Assembly (NCBI RefSeq): GCF_905171765.1
Contig: NC_053392.1
Span: 369,439,442-369,503,441, forward strand
Reading direction: 5' to 3'
DNA from: Bufo bufo
Taxonomy: Eukaryota > Chordata > Amphibia > Anura > Bufonidae
DNA length: 64,000 nucleotides
The notes under the pieces are model-generated. The model saw only the letters and a list, made by a program, of their open reading frames with translations, was not told where the DNA came from and did not search any database. Made by a program: the position numbers and the translations under genes. Numbering within the stretch: position 1 is the first letter of the stretch; each line of letters begins with the position of its first letter. Shown piece after piece: positions 29,612-42,159 of this stretch.

Positions 29612-30423
29612 TTAAAGGCTATGTACACCTTTGGGGGCAATTTTTGTTTATAATTGCAGTTCACTCATTTTTGGCTAAAAGTCATATTTTTTATTGACCT
29701 TTATTAAAAATATTGAGCCATTCTGTCACCAAGTGTTAGCTGTTTTTCTAAGGCCTTTTGCACACAAACATTGTGCATCCCTTCCGTGCATTGGGGACCG
29801 CAATTTGCTGTCCCCAATACACGGGCAACATCCATGTGGAGGCCAGGACAGATCGAGACCCATTCAACTTGAATGGGTCCGTGATCCGTCCGCACCACAA
29901 AGAAATAGAACAAGTAGTGCTTCCGTGGGGTACCCATCCGTGCTTCCGTTCCGCATGTCCGTGATTGCGGACCTATTCAAGTGAATGGGTCTGCATTCGT
30001 AATGCGGAGTGCACACGGGCTGGTGCCCGTGTATTGCGGACCCACCGTATGCGGGCTGCAATACGACCACGGGCACACGTTTGTGTGCAAGAGGCCTAAC
30101 TGTGTGAATCCTACTTGCCAGTCATCTAATAACTTATCTATAACCTACTAAAAGACTAAATTTAAGCCACATTCTTATCAGTAAGATTAGAACTGAGCTA
30201 TAATGAGTGTTTATCATGTCAGAGAGCAAAGATAAGAAGCCTGTCAGCTCCTGGTCTGACGGAAAAGACAGAAAATCCAAAGGGTGCTACTACAGCATGT
30301 CAGCTATGTATGCAAAAAAAAGATTCCATATTTTTAATAAAGACCAATTGAAAAAATGATTTTTAGCTCAAAATAAGTACAATGCAATAATAAAAAATGC
30401 CCAAAGGTGTACATAGCCTTTAA
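29612..30423. mobile_element. T2/Kolobok-like MITE interrupted by a Harbinger-like MITE
   Basis: The outer ends are TTAAAGGCTATGTACACCTT and, inverted, AAGGTGTACATAGCCTTTAA, with TTAA at each border. The 29752-30096 element sits inside, so it arrived later. Confidence 0.85.
29752..30096. mobile_element. PIF/Harbinger-like palindromic MITE, TAA duplication
   Basis: The ends are GGCCTTTTGCACACAAAC and its approximate complement GTTTGTGTGCAAGAGGCC. TAA is duplicated (29749-29751, 30097-30099). Internal CCGCA/TGCGG-rich sequence is typical of this family in the window. Confidence 0.85.
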
Positions 30424-31788
30424 ATTATTACAAATACATAAAAAAATACATGATTTGTACCGCTGTCCCTAAAAAAAAAAATGCTGGATTAATATGTTCA
30501 CCTTTCCTTGTAGTCTGTAGAAATCATGTTTATGTGACTCATAGACAAAGGTTAGCAGACAAACATACATTTAATCATAAAGTCCTAAAAATGGAGTATG
30601 GTTAATAATTAAGTACAGTTAGCAAAACCCATGTTCATTAACCACTGAATTTCTTTCATACCCGTCACAATTTTAGACAAATCTCATCACTTAGAGGGAA
30701 CTTGTGAAATTGTATTGCAGTATGTTATGTTGTATGCATGTTGCTGACAGCTGTTTCCATGTGGAGACAAAAATGGAAATCGAGTATAACAGGCAGCTAC
30801 CCAAAGACAAGACCTTATTTGTAGTAGAGCTGCTCTTAGTTACACGGGGACTATTGTACATGTCCTAGAGAAAAGTGCTCCAGAGAAAATTTATAGTTTG
30901 CCTTTTGGCTTAATTCTGCCCCTTAAACGGCTTCCCACTCACTGATGTACTGTTACATTACTGAGCGCAATGAGTTAATGATCAGTGCCATGGTTATGGT
31001 GCAGGATCGTGAGCTGGACCCCCACCATGGCTTGCAGGCGCCAGATATAGCAGACACCCTGCTCTCACTGCTGAGATCAGAGATACCTCTGATCCCAGCA
31101 ATTTAACCTCTCAGATGTCATGTTCAATGGCGAATATGGCATCTAGGTGGTTAGACAGTCAGGATGTAATATAATGTCAGAAAATAGCCCTATACACTGT
31201 ACATGTAATACATGAGTATTACAGTCTATAGTACAAGAGATCGAATGATCGCCGGTTCAAGTCTCCTAAAATGTAAATACTATTTCAATAAAGTTTTAAA
31301 AAAATATTAAAAAAAGCAAAACTATCAACATTGAAAAAAAAATTGCAATGGTAACGGTTGAAGAATGGAACTGAACTTGCGACCACCTCATGAATGTTAT
31401 TGAGGTGGACAAGAACAAACAATAGGTGGCACTATACAGATAGATTTCATTGAATTACATGCAGTTTCCGTCTTCAGATCCAGGAGCTGGTTTGAAAAAT
31501 ATAAAACATTTTTTTTTGCGGGAGGACCTCTTTACCATATTTTCTTAGGGGTTAAATGCTTGTACTGATAAACTGAACAAATGACCATCTGAATAACAGA
31601 TACTGTAGGATCAAATCCATGGGTGTCCAGTAGACTGAACAATACTTTTTTCATTGTTGAGTAATAATTTTTTCATGTATGAATTAATACATTACTATAT
31701 CTAGAAAAAATTGTTCATAAATGTCTATATGTGCATGTAAATCAGGTTCCTTTTACAAATATGCATAAACATCTTCTATGTGCCATAG
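30424..31788. other. Non-coding mecr intron, repeat-derived in part
   Basis: About 30900-31340 looks like an old dispersed repeat with a tRNA B-box-like GGTTCAAGTCTCC at 31254. The 31350-31535 part resembles a T2 arm (GAACTGAACTTGCGACCACC, AGGACCTCTTT). No exon is seen. Confidence 0.4.
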
Positions 31789-31849
31789 GTATGGGAGTAC
31801 TATGGTAACATATGGAGGAATGTCAAGGAAACCAACTCCTTTACCTGCT
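31789..31849 (+). CDS. mecr: mecr coding exon
   Basis: The acceptor is CATAG (31784-31788) and the donor GTAAGT at 31850. It encodes YGSTMVTYGGMSRKPTPLPA. The TMVTYGGM motif is strongly conserved in MECR and contributes to the cofactor and substrate pocket. It ends in phase 0. Confidence 0.95.
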
Positions 31850-32605
31850 GTAAGTACATGCATTAGTATGAGATTATCCACTTTTATAATTTTGTTTATT
31901 AGCTCATTGCCCAGAGAACATTTTTCAGAGTTTTCCATTCTTCATGCACACAACACAAAATTAGCTCAACATCTGGATACTTACTGACCACAGTATTTCT
32001 TATTAACACATTAACATCCAATACAAGTATAAGGTAGATTTATCTAGTAGTAATGGATGAATGACCATTTGTTAATGGGCATTAGGTATTCATGACTTCA
32101 TGGCTTGTATCGTGGTAATTATTTATGTGCATATGTGTAGCCGTTGATGTAGAAGATACATTTGACACAATATTATGCCCTTGAGACTGCACTGAACGTT
32201 ACTGTCACTTCTAGATGGTAACTATATAAAAGGGCAACTCTTTTTTATGTAAATTTAAAGGGATATTCTGAACATAAGCTTTAAAGTCCTACTGATTAGA
32301 TTTGCCATCAAGGTCTTTTTGATGGGGGCCTGACCACCGAGACCCGCACTTCAGCCTAGAACTGAGCTTCTTAGACTTTTTTTTCCAAAACAGCACAATC
32401 CTGGGTGTTGGAAATTCCAACAAATTTTAGAGTGAAGTGTCTTCCTTTCTTCCTTCTAAGCATTGGTGGTGCCCCAGCGATCTGACCATCCCATTATTTA
32501 GACATAAGAAAAGCATATCTTATTGATATGACATTCGTGTTTATGGCAGGAAAGTCCTGTTAAAAATATTATTTGTAGAATAATTATTCTATTTTTTATT
32601 TTTAG

Positions 32606-32678
32606 AAAGCATTAATATTTAGAAACATAAAAGTATGTGGCTTTTGGATGACACAATGGAAGAGAAACCATATGCATG
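32606..32678 (+). CDS. mecr: mecr coding exon
   Basis: TTTTTAG precedes 32606 and GTAAGT follows 32678. It encodes KALIFRNIKVCGFWMTQWKR and NHMH. The GFW-(M/L)-x-QW motif is a hallmark of MECR near the substrate cavity. It ends in phase 1 and joins, 7.2 kb downstream, to the last exon to form an Asp codon. Confidence 0.95.
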
Positions 32679-33545
32679 GTAAGTACACATGAAACACTTG
32701 CATATAAAATGCAAAACCACTTACAAAAGTTAAGTACCCAGATTGTTAGCTTTTCTGTTAATAATCCATTATACTAAAGGGAATGTATATTAACAAGTAT
32801 TGTAAGTATTCAAGTAAAAGAGCACTTGATGTGCTGATCTAAAGAACCAAATCTACGGGGAGGCATTGCTTAGAAATGTGCATATAGGTAGTCAACTGGA
32901 TGAAGTAGATAATTGTACATACAGGGGTGAACACAGATTTCATAGGGCCTCGTATCAAAACATAACATGGGTCACCGCAGTAAAACTTATTTTTTTTTTT
33001 ATTAATCATCATAATTTTTTAGCCAAGCTCTGTTAACACTGATGCCCCATGTCGCACTCCATTATCTCCTTACTGTTTTGCCTACATCGTGTACATACCC
33101 CCATTGATGAGTTTCTTTTCCAGTGCATTTTTAATTAGAAAAGTAAAGGAATTTTTAATTTAAAAAGTTGAGCTAAGGCTTTAAAATATGCTGCTTATTT
33201 CTGAACAAGGGGAATTTCATACACCAATCCTGATCTATATAGCACTGGAGTGAAATGCACAGGCTTCATAATTTATTAGACAAATCTCTTTGGCCCTCTA
33301 TATAGTAAAAAGTCAAATCTACATATGCTAGCTATGAGCAGCCATAGATTTGAGCTATAATATAAGCCTGTCCGCTGGGTCTCAAGTCCACCTAATTCAT
33401 GTCCATATTTCAGAAAAGTGGCAAGTGTGGCATAAGAACACAAAAAGTTAAAAATGTTTAGGCAATTTGTTTTTGTGCAAATATATGCAACAATTTCAAT
33501 TTTCCTCATGCACAGGGGTTGGTAAATTCCCGCCTATATTTCTTA

Positions 33546-35538
33546 GGCCTCATGCACACGGACGTTTTTTTTTTGCGGTCCGCAAAACGGATTTCCGTTG
33601 TTCCGTGACCGTTTTTTCGTCCGTGGGTCTTCCTTGATTTTTGGAGGATCCACAGACATGAAAAAAAAAGTCATTTTGGTGTCCGCCTGGCCGTGCGGAG
33701 CCAAACGGATCCGTCCTGACTTACAATGCAAGTCAATGGGGACGGATCCGTTTGACGATGACACAATATGGTGCAATTGCAAACGGATCCGTCCCCATTG
33801 ACTTTCAATGTAAAGTCAGGAGTCCCTATTATACCATCGGATCAGAGTTTTCTCCAATCCGATGGTATATTTTAACTTGAAGAGTCCCCATCACCATGGG
33901 AACGCCTCTATGTTAGAATATACCATCGGATTTGAGTTAGATTGTGAAAACTCATATCCTACAGTATATTCTAACACAGAGGCATTCCCATAGTGATGGG
34001 GACGCTTCAAGTTAGAATATACTATGAACTGTGTACATGACTGCCCCCTGCTGCCTGGCAGCACCAGATCTCTTACAGGGGGCTGTGATCCGCACAATTA
34101 ACCCCTCAGGTGCCGTACCTGAGGGGTTAATTGTGCGTATCATAGCCCCCTGTAAGAGATCAGGTGCTGCCAGGCAGTAGGGGGCACACCCCCCCTCCCT
34201 CCCCAGTTTTAAATTAATTGGTGGCCAGTGTGCCCCCCCTGCCTACCCTTTATTACTGTACATTCATTGGTGGCCAGTGTGCCCCCCTCCCTCCCCTGTA
34301 TTACTGTACATTCATTGGTGGCCAGTGGGCCCCCCTCCCTCCCCCTCCTAATTAAAATCCCCCCCCCTATCATTGGTGGCAGCGGAGAGTTCCGATCGGA
34401 GTCCCAGTTTAATCGCTGGGGCTCCGATCGGTAACCATGGCAACCAGGACGCTACTGCAGTCCTGGTTTCCATGGTTAGTTAGCAATTTTAGAAGCATTA
34501 TACTTACCTTCGCTGTCTGTGACCGGCCGGGTGCTCCTCCTACTGGTAAGTGAAAGGTCTGTGCGGCGCAATTGCTCATAGCACAGACCTGTCACTTACC
34601 AGTAGGAGGAGCGCCCGGCCGGTCACAGACAGCGAAGGTAAGTATAATGCTTCTAAAAATTTCTAAGTAACCATGGCAACCAGGACTGCAGTAGCGTCCT
34701 GGTTGCCATGGTTACCGATTAGAGCCCCAGCGATTAAACTGGGACTCCGATCGGAACTCTCCGCTGCCACCAATGATAGGGGGGGGGGATTTTAATTAGG
34801 AGGGGGAGGGAGGGGGGGCCAACTGGCCATCAATAAATGTACAGTAATACAGGTGGAGGGAAGGGGGGCCGCACTGGCCACCAATGAGTTAAATACAGGG
34901 GAGGGAGGGAGGGGGGGCACACTGGCCACCAATGAATTTAAAACTGGTGAGGGAGGGGGGTGTTTCCCCTCCTGCCTGGCAGCACCCAATCTCTTACAGG
35001 GGGCTATGATATGCACAATTAACCCCTCAGGTCCGGCACCTGAGGGGTTAATTGTGCGGATCACAGCCCCCTGTAAGAGATCGGGTGCTGCCAGGCAGCA
35101 GGGGGCAGTCATGTACACAGTTCGTAGTATATTATAACTTGAAGCGTCCCCATCACTATGGGAATGCCTCTGTGTTAGAATATACTGTCGGATCTGAGTT
35201 TTCACGAAGTGAAAACTCAGCTCTGAAAAATCTTTTATGCAGACGGATCTGCGGATCCGTCTGTGTGAAAGTAGCCTACGGCCACGGATGCCAATCTTGC
35301 GTGCATCTGTGTTTTTTCACGAACCCATTGACTTGAATGGGTCCGTGAACCGTTGTCCGTCAAAAAAACAGGACAGGTCATATTTTTTTGACGGACAGGA
35401 AACACTGATCACGGCCGCGGAGGAACAACGGTGCATTTTCCGAGTTTTCAACGGACCCATTAAAAGTCAATGGGTCCGCAGAAAATCACGGAAAACGGAA
35501 CGGCCACGGATGCACACAACGGTTGTGTGCATGAGGCC
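33546..35538. mobile_element. Large Harbinger-like element containing nested palindromes
   Basis: The outer ends are GGCCTCATGCACACGG and GTTGTGTGCATGAGGCC, flanked by TTA on the left and TAA on the right. Internal ends of at least one further element are visible (for example GTGTGAAAGTAGCC at about 35264-35277). The centre is a 1.27-kb near-palindrome. No protein is encoded. Confidence 0.75.
33940..35205. repeat. Near-palindrome with arms of about 630 bp, centre near 34573
   Basis: Pairs across the centre include GGTCTGTGC/GCACAGACC, ACCAGTAGGAGGAGC/GCTCCTCCTACTGGT, CGATTAAACTGGGACTCCGA and CCATCACTATGGGAATGCCT with its partner. Each arm contains a smaller palindrome (34049-34189 and 34956-35110) centred on CCTGAGGGGTTAATTGTGCG. 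Confidence 0.9.
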
Positions 35539-35994
35539 TAATGTGTTTTTTTACTACAAAATTGGTATAATGTATTGATAAAGCTCACCTATACAGCTAT
35601 AAATCATCTGATTCCAGTTATGCGTTGCATGATAAAATTGGCTGTTTGCAGCCACCTGTAGATGCAGCTCCATTCATATGAATTTATACAGTACCCATTG
35701 AACTCAATTGACTCTGTACAATCTTTTTGCACATTTAGAGTTCCCATAATGATCAGCGCTGGGCCTCCTCTCACCACAGGACCCATAGCAGTGGCATGGT
35801 CTTCCTCTATGATGAATATGGCAGTGTACTGTACAAACACTTACTGTATAATTATACACCGTCGAGTCACATTATTATGACCACTTCCTACTTTTGACAT
35901 AGCAGCTCATAGTTCATGAAGGAAGTCACGTGTCGTGAGCTGCCTTGGTTGGCATATAAGGTGTGTGATAGGCTGGCTGAATACATATCAATCT

Positions 35995-37298
35995 TTGCTT
36001 TCATGGGTGAAAGGAGCTATTTCAGAGTTGCAAAAAGGGATGATTATTGGCTTTTGGGCCAAGGATGGCAGTATTTCTGAAACTACGCAGTTTGTGAACT
36101 GTTCACCTGCTACTGTGTGAATAAGCGATGTGGAAACTGCGGAGCAGTTGATGTGAAAGGTGAATGTCAAGAACTAAGGTGCACAAGGGTGGACTGACAC
36201 CCCACAATGGAGTAGCTCACTGCCGAAGTGAAACTGAGGGCCTACTAGACATGTGTCTAAAACACCAGTTCAGCGAACCTTACTCCATATGGGGCTCCGA
36301 AGCAGACGGATGGTCACTGCACCTCTGCTAATAAAGTTGCATCGGCAGAAATGGCTTAAAGGGGTTATCCCATGACTGATGTAAAAAACATGACATTCTG
36401 TGTAGTACATGACATTCTCTTTCTAACAAAGCTAGAACCAGCCCTGTACCTCACATGGATCTAGAGATATCTCCATTTATTGCTCTGCTAGATTTATATC
36501 AAGCTGACAGCTCAAGGGGAGTGTCTTTTCTGCTGCAGCTAAGGGAGCGTGTCCATGGTCTCCCTATCACAGCTCAGGAGGCAGTTATAAGATGAAACTG
36601 AGCATGTGCGGCCATTTCAGTGAGCAGGTCAAATAAATAAGAAAAAACAAACAACAGGTAGCGCTATACAGATACATTTTATTGAATAACTCAGTGGCTA
36701 TGCTAAACATTTAATTACATGCAATTACAAAAGTATTCAGATCCAGGTCTTGGTTTAAAAAAATTTGAATATTTTTCATGGGACAACCCCTTTAAATTTT
36801 CACAGCAGTATCAGAATTGAACCCTTGCTAACTGGTTTCTCCAATGAGTCACGTTTTAAGATGGTGTGTCAGGTGAAAAACATCAGAGAACACCCTGTAA
36901 CCATTTCTGGAAGAACAGAAGCTGATGGTGACAGCATTATGATATGGGGAATGTTTTCATGGCATTCTCTGGGCTCATTTGTCTATGTGGGAGGCACTCT
37001 CAGCCAATTTAGGTATGAATCCATCCTTGTAGATCATGTACACTCATACATGCTGATTGTCTTCGCTGGGTTTTATTGGTTCTTCCAGCAATACAATGCG
37101 ACATGTCACATGGATCGAAACATTAGACATTGGTTGGAAAAATCACACTTCCAAGTACCAACCTGGCCCACTAATTTACTAGACTTGAAGCCAATTGATC
37201 ATCTGTGGGAACACCTCGATTATAGTGTTTACTCTATGGATCTGCCCCCACTCACACTCCAGCGGCTGAGGCATGTAATGCAGTCAGCATATCTCTAG
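35995..37298 (+). pseudogene. Decayed Tc1-like transposase
   Basis: The helix-turn-helix region is recognisable but broken by stops and frame changes (for example GFWAKDGSISET at about 36042-36078). The C-terminal part (36800-37298) has IMIWGMFSWHSLG, FQQYNATCHMDRN and LDLKPIDHLWEHL. The second catalytic Asp has become Tyr (QQYN) and the Glu has become Asp (PIDHLW), with 34 residues between them. It cannot be catalytically active. Confidence 0.9.
36356..36795. mobile_element. T2/Kolobok-like MITE inside the dead Tc1
   Basis: TTAAAGGGGTTATCCCATGA begins at 36356 and CATGGGACAACCCCTTTAA ends at 36795. TTAA occurs at both borders and matches the insertion preference of the T2 family. Confidence 0.9.
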
Positions 37299-37423
37299 AT
37301 ACCTGTGACAACCTACCAGGACCTTACTGAATCACTTCTAGCTCATGTAGCTGCTATCTGTGTGCCCACCCAGGTTACTCTTGAAATTAGCTGGTGGTTG
37401 TGATAATATAACTCGACTGTGTA

Positions 37424-38170
37424 GCAGCCTACATGTATTTCTACATCTAATTCAAAAATGTCCCCCAGGAAGGGCAGTCCTTGAGGTTAGTGCAGCAAGT
37501 TAGCTAGACCACAGGAACAATGACCGATTCCCCACTGCTCCATTTCTGATGCTTTCCAAGGTTCTGCAGGTCTCTCTTTCCTCGATAATATCTCAGTCAA
37601 ACACTGATACAGCAATAACATACCCCAGCCATAGTCTAGCTGAGAAGTCATTATCTGCATTGTGGGACTCGAGAAGCATCAGAATGAGAGCAGCAAGGGA
37701 CTGGTGAGGTGAGCACTGTTTCTTTTATACTGATCTGAGCCTTTTGTCTGTCATTTTTAACTATTAAAGAACCTCTTTAACCATGTACCATGAAAATGGA
37801 ATTTTCTCCTATCCTTTGTATGTCAATGTCTTTAAATTTTCTAAATCACACTGCTTGCTGTATAGGAACGGGAACAGTCACAGTTGCAATGTAGGACAGG
37901 AGCCACATTGTCAAGTGTAAATAAATTGATGCTAGTTCTGGACCTTGCTGCTACAGGACTAATCACATCCAAGGACAGAGAGAAAACTGAAGAGCAATAT
38001 ATAAATACCTAATCCATTTATTTATACTGCGATAGTGACAGTATACTGGTAGTTGGTGGCAAGGGTTTGGACATAGCGGTCCTTCTTCGAGTCTGAAGAA
38101 GTAGTAAAGATGTATGTGGCAATTTTGTCCAATCAAGCTCTTGAAGCATGATGGGATGGTGTCCTGGAAG
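37424..38170. other. Non-coding mecr intron sequence
   Basis: No ORF or repeat border was recognised in this stretch, which separates the Tc1 relic from the second minisatellite-bearing hAT element. Confidence 0.4.
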
Positions 38171-39726
38171 CAGGGGCGTAGCTAAAGGCTCATGGGCCCT
38201 GGTGCAAGAGTTCAGCTTGCCCCCCCTTTCACTCAGCGCTCGTGCACCTAGCTTTTCCACTGCCCGAGGCAAAAATTAAAACGCACCCCCCATGCCAAAT
38301 CCTACTGTTAAAGGGGTTGTCCTCTTCTTACTACTGATGACCTATCCTCAGGATTAGTCATCAATATCAGATCAGCAGGGTCCTCTGGCACCCTGATGAT
38401 CAGCTGTTTGAAGAGAGGGCAGCGCTGATACGAGAGCTGCTTTCTCTGCTCTGTTCACCTGCTCGCCATAGCATTTGCAGTGATTGATGAGCAGGTAAAC
38501 AGAGCAGAGGACATACAGGGTAATACAGCCCCACATATGTACCTCTTCCATCCTGTAACTTCTCCTCTCTGATGTAGATATTCTCTTTTCTCTTCTTCTC
38601 CTCCTCTCAGACCAGACCGCCATAGTGACTTCTTTCAGCCACACCTCGTCTTTGCAGGAGTTCAACAAACAGACATCTTACTTTCCTACTTTTCCATCCT
38701 CCTCCTCACCTTCTCAACACCCCATCCTGCCACCTCCAATACTGTGTCCGCTGTGCCCCCAATGTTATCCTGCAGGAACAGTCCCCCTGAAAATATTGGT
38801 ACCACACAGAGCATCAGTACAAAAACACCCCTTTATAATGTGCACCAGTACAAAAAATACCCCTTTCAGATCAGACCCCCATATATAAATGAGACCCCCC
38901 CCATCTCAGACCAAACCCCCTTTAGACCTCTATGTCAGACCCGTTTTAGACCTCAGATCAGACCCCCCCATTAGACATCCATGTAAGACCCCGACCCAAT
39001 ATTAGACCTCAGATAAGACGCCCGTTAAACCTCTAGACCCCCATTAGACCTCCAGACGTCTATACCCCCATTAGACCTCTCCAGATTCCCCATTAGACCT
39101 CTCAAGACCCCTAGATGTCTATACCCCCATTAGACCTCTCCAGACCCCCTATTAGACCTCTCCAGACCCCAGTCAGACCACTCCAGATCCTCAATGAGAC
39201 CTCCAGAACCCCCATTAGACCTCTCCAGACCCCCAGTCAGACCACTTCAGACCCCCAGTAAGACCTCAAGACTCCCCATTAAACCTCTCCAGACCCCCAA
39301 TATGACATCCATTTCAGACCTTAGATCAGACTGTTAAATAATAAAATAACTTACCTTTCCTGCCGCCACTCTCCCTGTCCTGGTTCTCTTCTCAGGTCCC
39401 GCGCTGCACAGTCACCTGACCTTCTACAGCGTCAAGTCAGAGTGCGCTCTGTAAATCCTGACACTACAGCCAGTCAGGACACAGCAGTGGGGGCCCTGAG
39501 AAGAGTAAGCAGGAGGAGGGGTAAGTACAGTGCTCACAGCCCTTCACCCCCGCCTCCTGCATACTAGTGAGCGCTTCCATTATGGAAGAGCTCACTAGTA
39601 TTCCCATTATAAGATGCACTGCATCTTATAAAAGGGAAAAGTACAGTACCACTGGCAACGGGGGCCCTCTGGCTTAGGGGCCTGGTTGCAACCGCGATCA
39701 CTGCAACCCCTATAGCTACGCCACTG
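38171..39726. mobile_element. Second non-autonomous hAT element with an internal tandem array
   Basis: The ends are CAGGGGCGTAGCTAAAGG and the complement of CAGTGGCGTAGCTATAGG. The 8-bp duplication CCTGGAAG is perfect (38163-38170 and 39727-39734). A T2-like fragment starts inside at 38308 (TTAAAGGGGTTGTCC). The middle is a C-rich tandem array. No transposase is encoded. Confidence 0.93.
38865..39310. repeat. Degenerate tandem array of CCCCCATTAGACCTCTCCAG-type units
   Basis: Roughly 20-25 bp units, each with AGACCCCC and TTAGACCTC, are repeated about 20 times with variation. The array lies wholly inside the hAT element. Confidence 0.85.
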
Positions 39727-39904
39727 CCTGGAAGTGAGAACTGCATATCTGCTGTTGGTTTTTCTTTCTGTTCTTTTAACATTCATGGGTTGCATTTACA
39801 GGATAAAATGTATTGTTTTAGTGTTGCTACATAAATGAAACCTGTTCAACCCCTATAAAATGGCATCACTGCTAATTCTCATTCTATACCTTTCTCACTT
39901 GTAG

Positions 39905-40068
39905 ACCTAACAAAATTAACCGTTATGGTGTCAGAGTTATCAGAGATGGTAAGAAGAGGACAACTGCTGGAACCCATATGCACAGAAGTACCATTTCAGG
40001 ACTACATAAAAGCACTACAAGCCTGCATGGAGCCTTATAGCCTCAAGCATGTACTAATCATGAAGTAA
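39905..40068 (+). CDS. mecr: mecr last coding exon and stop codon
   Basis: The acceptor is TTGTAG (39899-39904). The exon completes an Asp codon and encodes LTKLTVMVSELSEMVRRGQL, PICTEVPFQDY and ALQACMEPYSLKHVLIMK, then TAA at 40066-40068. This matches the MECR C-terminus, including the RRGQL-x-x-P-x-C motif and a final KxxLxM-type end. All seven exons together give a continuous frame, so the gene looks functional. Confidence 0.95.
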
Positions 40069-40205
40069 CAAAGTCATGTTTGTCTGATATGTATAATGCA
40101 CACAGAGCTGAAGTCATCTTCTGCCTATTCCTCCAGTGCCGACCAGGCTTTAAATGGAATAGGCATAATTTAACAAAAAACATTTAGGTCTATACAAAAA
40201 TTATA

Positions 40206-40478
40206 TGGGGGAGCTTTATCATCTCTCTTTGCTATTTTTGTGGCGTAAAAAAATTAAAAAAGTCAGACATCTTTTGTGACTGCACCACTTTCTGAAAAGG
40301 GGGCATGATGAGGGCGAACGGTGGGTAAACCCAAAACATTTATCTTTTTTTGCACCTGTTTTCAGGAGTAAATGAAGAGAGAAGTTTAAGTGTAGCCTAT
40401 GCGAGTCTTAGCCTTGGCCGGCAGCGAAGGAGATTTCAAAAACTAGCGCAAAACGGCAGCCTTTGATAAATTCCCCCC
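40206..40478. mobile_element. TA-flanked MITE, diverged copy of the 11667 family
   Basis: The ends are TGGGGGAGCTTTATCA and the complement TGATAAATTCCCCCC. TA lies on both sides. The interior is shared only weakly with the 11667 copy. Confidence 0.75.
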
Positions 40479-40694
40479 TATATATATGTGTGTGTGTATG
40501 TTTGCACAGTTGAAATACATGTTGGAAAATTCTGTATTTTTACTGGGAATCCTAGGGTTAGACTCAGATTTATCTTGTGGGTCTGCACACAGATTAACTC
40601 CACATGGATTCCGCATCAAGAAGTGACATACCATTTATTTTCTGCAACACAGATTTCAAATAGTCATCAGGAAAAATCTGTGCCTCATGACTAA

Positions 40695-40968
40695 AGGCCC
40701 TATTACACTGCAAGATTTCATGTCAGTTTTAGGGTATGTGAATTATAATTGAGCAGCTGATCATTGTCATCCAATCTCCCTGTGTAATCAGGCATGTGCT
40801 GCGAATAATGAATAGAACAGAATGAAGGACGGCTGCAGTAGCAAACGTTCCTCCCACATTCAAGATGCAGCCTGTGTAATCAGACAGTACAAAAGAGTGC
40901 GGATGGATGTGTTATCTTCCATCGGCGGTTTCATTGACCAAATATCAGGCAGTGTAATACCACACTTA
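40695..40968. mobile_element. Harbinger-like palindromic MITE, ends diverged
   Basis: AGGCCCTATTACACTGCAAG pairs with CAGTGTAATACCACACTTAG at the right. Interior GCTGATCATTGTCATCC. Borders are approximate. Confidence 0.55.
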
Positions 40969-41065
40969 GGCGCATATTCCCACTAAATTTCAGTGATACG
41001 CTAATACACATATATTTAACATTAATTTTGGAGTGAAATAACACCATAATCCACATGAAGAGTAA

Positions 41066-41700
41066 GGGTACTTTCACACTAGCGGCAGGGGAGTCCGGCA
41101 GGCTGTTCCAGCAGGTGAACAGCCTGTCGAATCCGTCCTGCCGCTAGTTCACATGCAGCTCCATCCCCATTGACTATAATGGGGGCGGGGGCGGAGTTCC
41201 GGCGGCAGCACACGCCGAGAGGCGGTCGGACTAAAAGTACTGCATGCATTCTGTGCCCTGTGAAGAAGCGCGACTGCGAAACGGACGTTGGGCCGCTACC
41301 TCCACCCTGGGTCTGTATTATTTTTATATTATAGCTCTCAGTCCATATCTGATTGATTCAGCAGTTCCCATTGTTGGGTATACTGCTGATGCTTTCGGCG
41401 GTATACATTTTTGTATTATGCCTGTTGACACTTTATATTTGTAGTAGTCTGGTTTGTGTTTATCTTGCACTACGGTGGACTGTTGAGCTTCATTATTGAT
41501 TGGGATCAATCCTTGTGTTCGGAGGGACTTTTTCTCCATATCTTTGCACTCTTTTACATGAATGATAAAATACATATACTAAATGTGTATGTCCATGTTT
41601 TGGATTATGTAATAAAGATTTTGCTTACTATTTTTGTGTGGCGTTCTAATGTTTTTATAGGTGTTAGTGTGAAACTAGCCTGAGCCGTGTGAACACACCC
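41066..41700. mobile_element. Harbinger-like element containing an AATAAAG module
   Basis: The left end is TAA followed by GGGTACTTTCACACTAGCG. The right end is either ACTAGCC at 41680 or CACACCC at 41700. Inside, CCTGTGAAGAAGCGCGACTG, CGAAACGGACGTTGGG and a terminal GTAATAAAGATTTTGC form a module like those at 23446 and 28320. Confidence 0.6.
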
Positions 41701-42159
41701 TTACCAATCAGGTAGTATTACATAAGAAACCTTTTTTTTTTTTCTTTCTTTCTGAAAATAAAATTCAATAAAAAATTTGGAAAGAGGTATCTCCCAGAGA
41801 AAGAGAACCATTTTGCCAGTGCCTCTTTTTCCTCCCTTCTTGGAACATGACTAAAGAAAATACCCAAGCCAAATATCCACAGTCACCTGTTTCAGGGTGT
41901 TTGCTTCTCATCAGTATGAAATAAGATTCTGGCTGGGTGAGTGAGATGTTGTGAACGCAGCTTGGGTGGGAAAGGGCAACTGGCTCTCCTTAAGGAGACT
42001 AGGTGTGTACAGAGACTTGGTGGCAATGCTCCATGGGAAAATAATATGCAAACAGGTATCTCCCAGAGAAAGCAAACCTTAAGGAGAGCCAGTACTCCCC
42101 TAAGCACGATTAACTGGGTTAAAAAATAAGATACACTATAAGGCTCCTAGGGTAACTGA

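Larger units (their letters stand above)
35857..37421 (+). mobile_element. Dead Tc1/mariner element split by a T2 MITE
   Basis: The left end is CACCGTCGAGTCACATTATT and the right end is the complement of CACAGTCGAGTTATATTATC, with TA at both sides (35855-35856, 37422-37423). The N-terminal coding part lies at about 35990-36350 and the C-terminal part at 36800-37298. A T2 MITE interrupts the middle. Confidence 0.9.
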
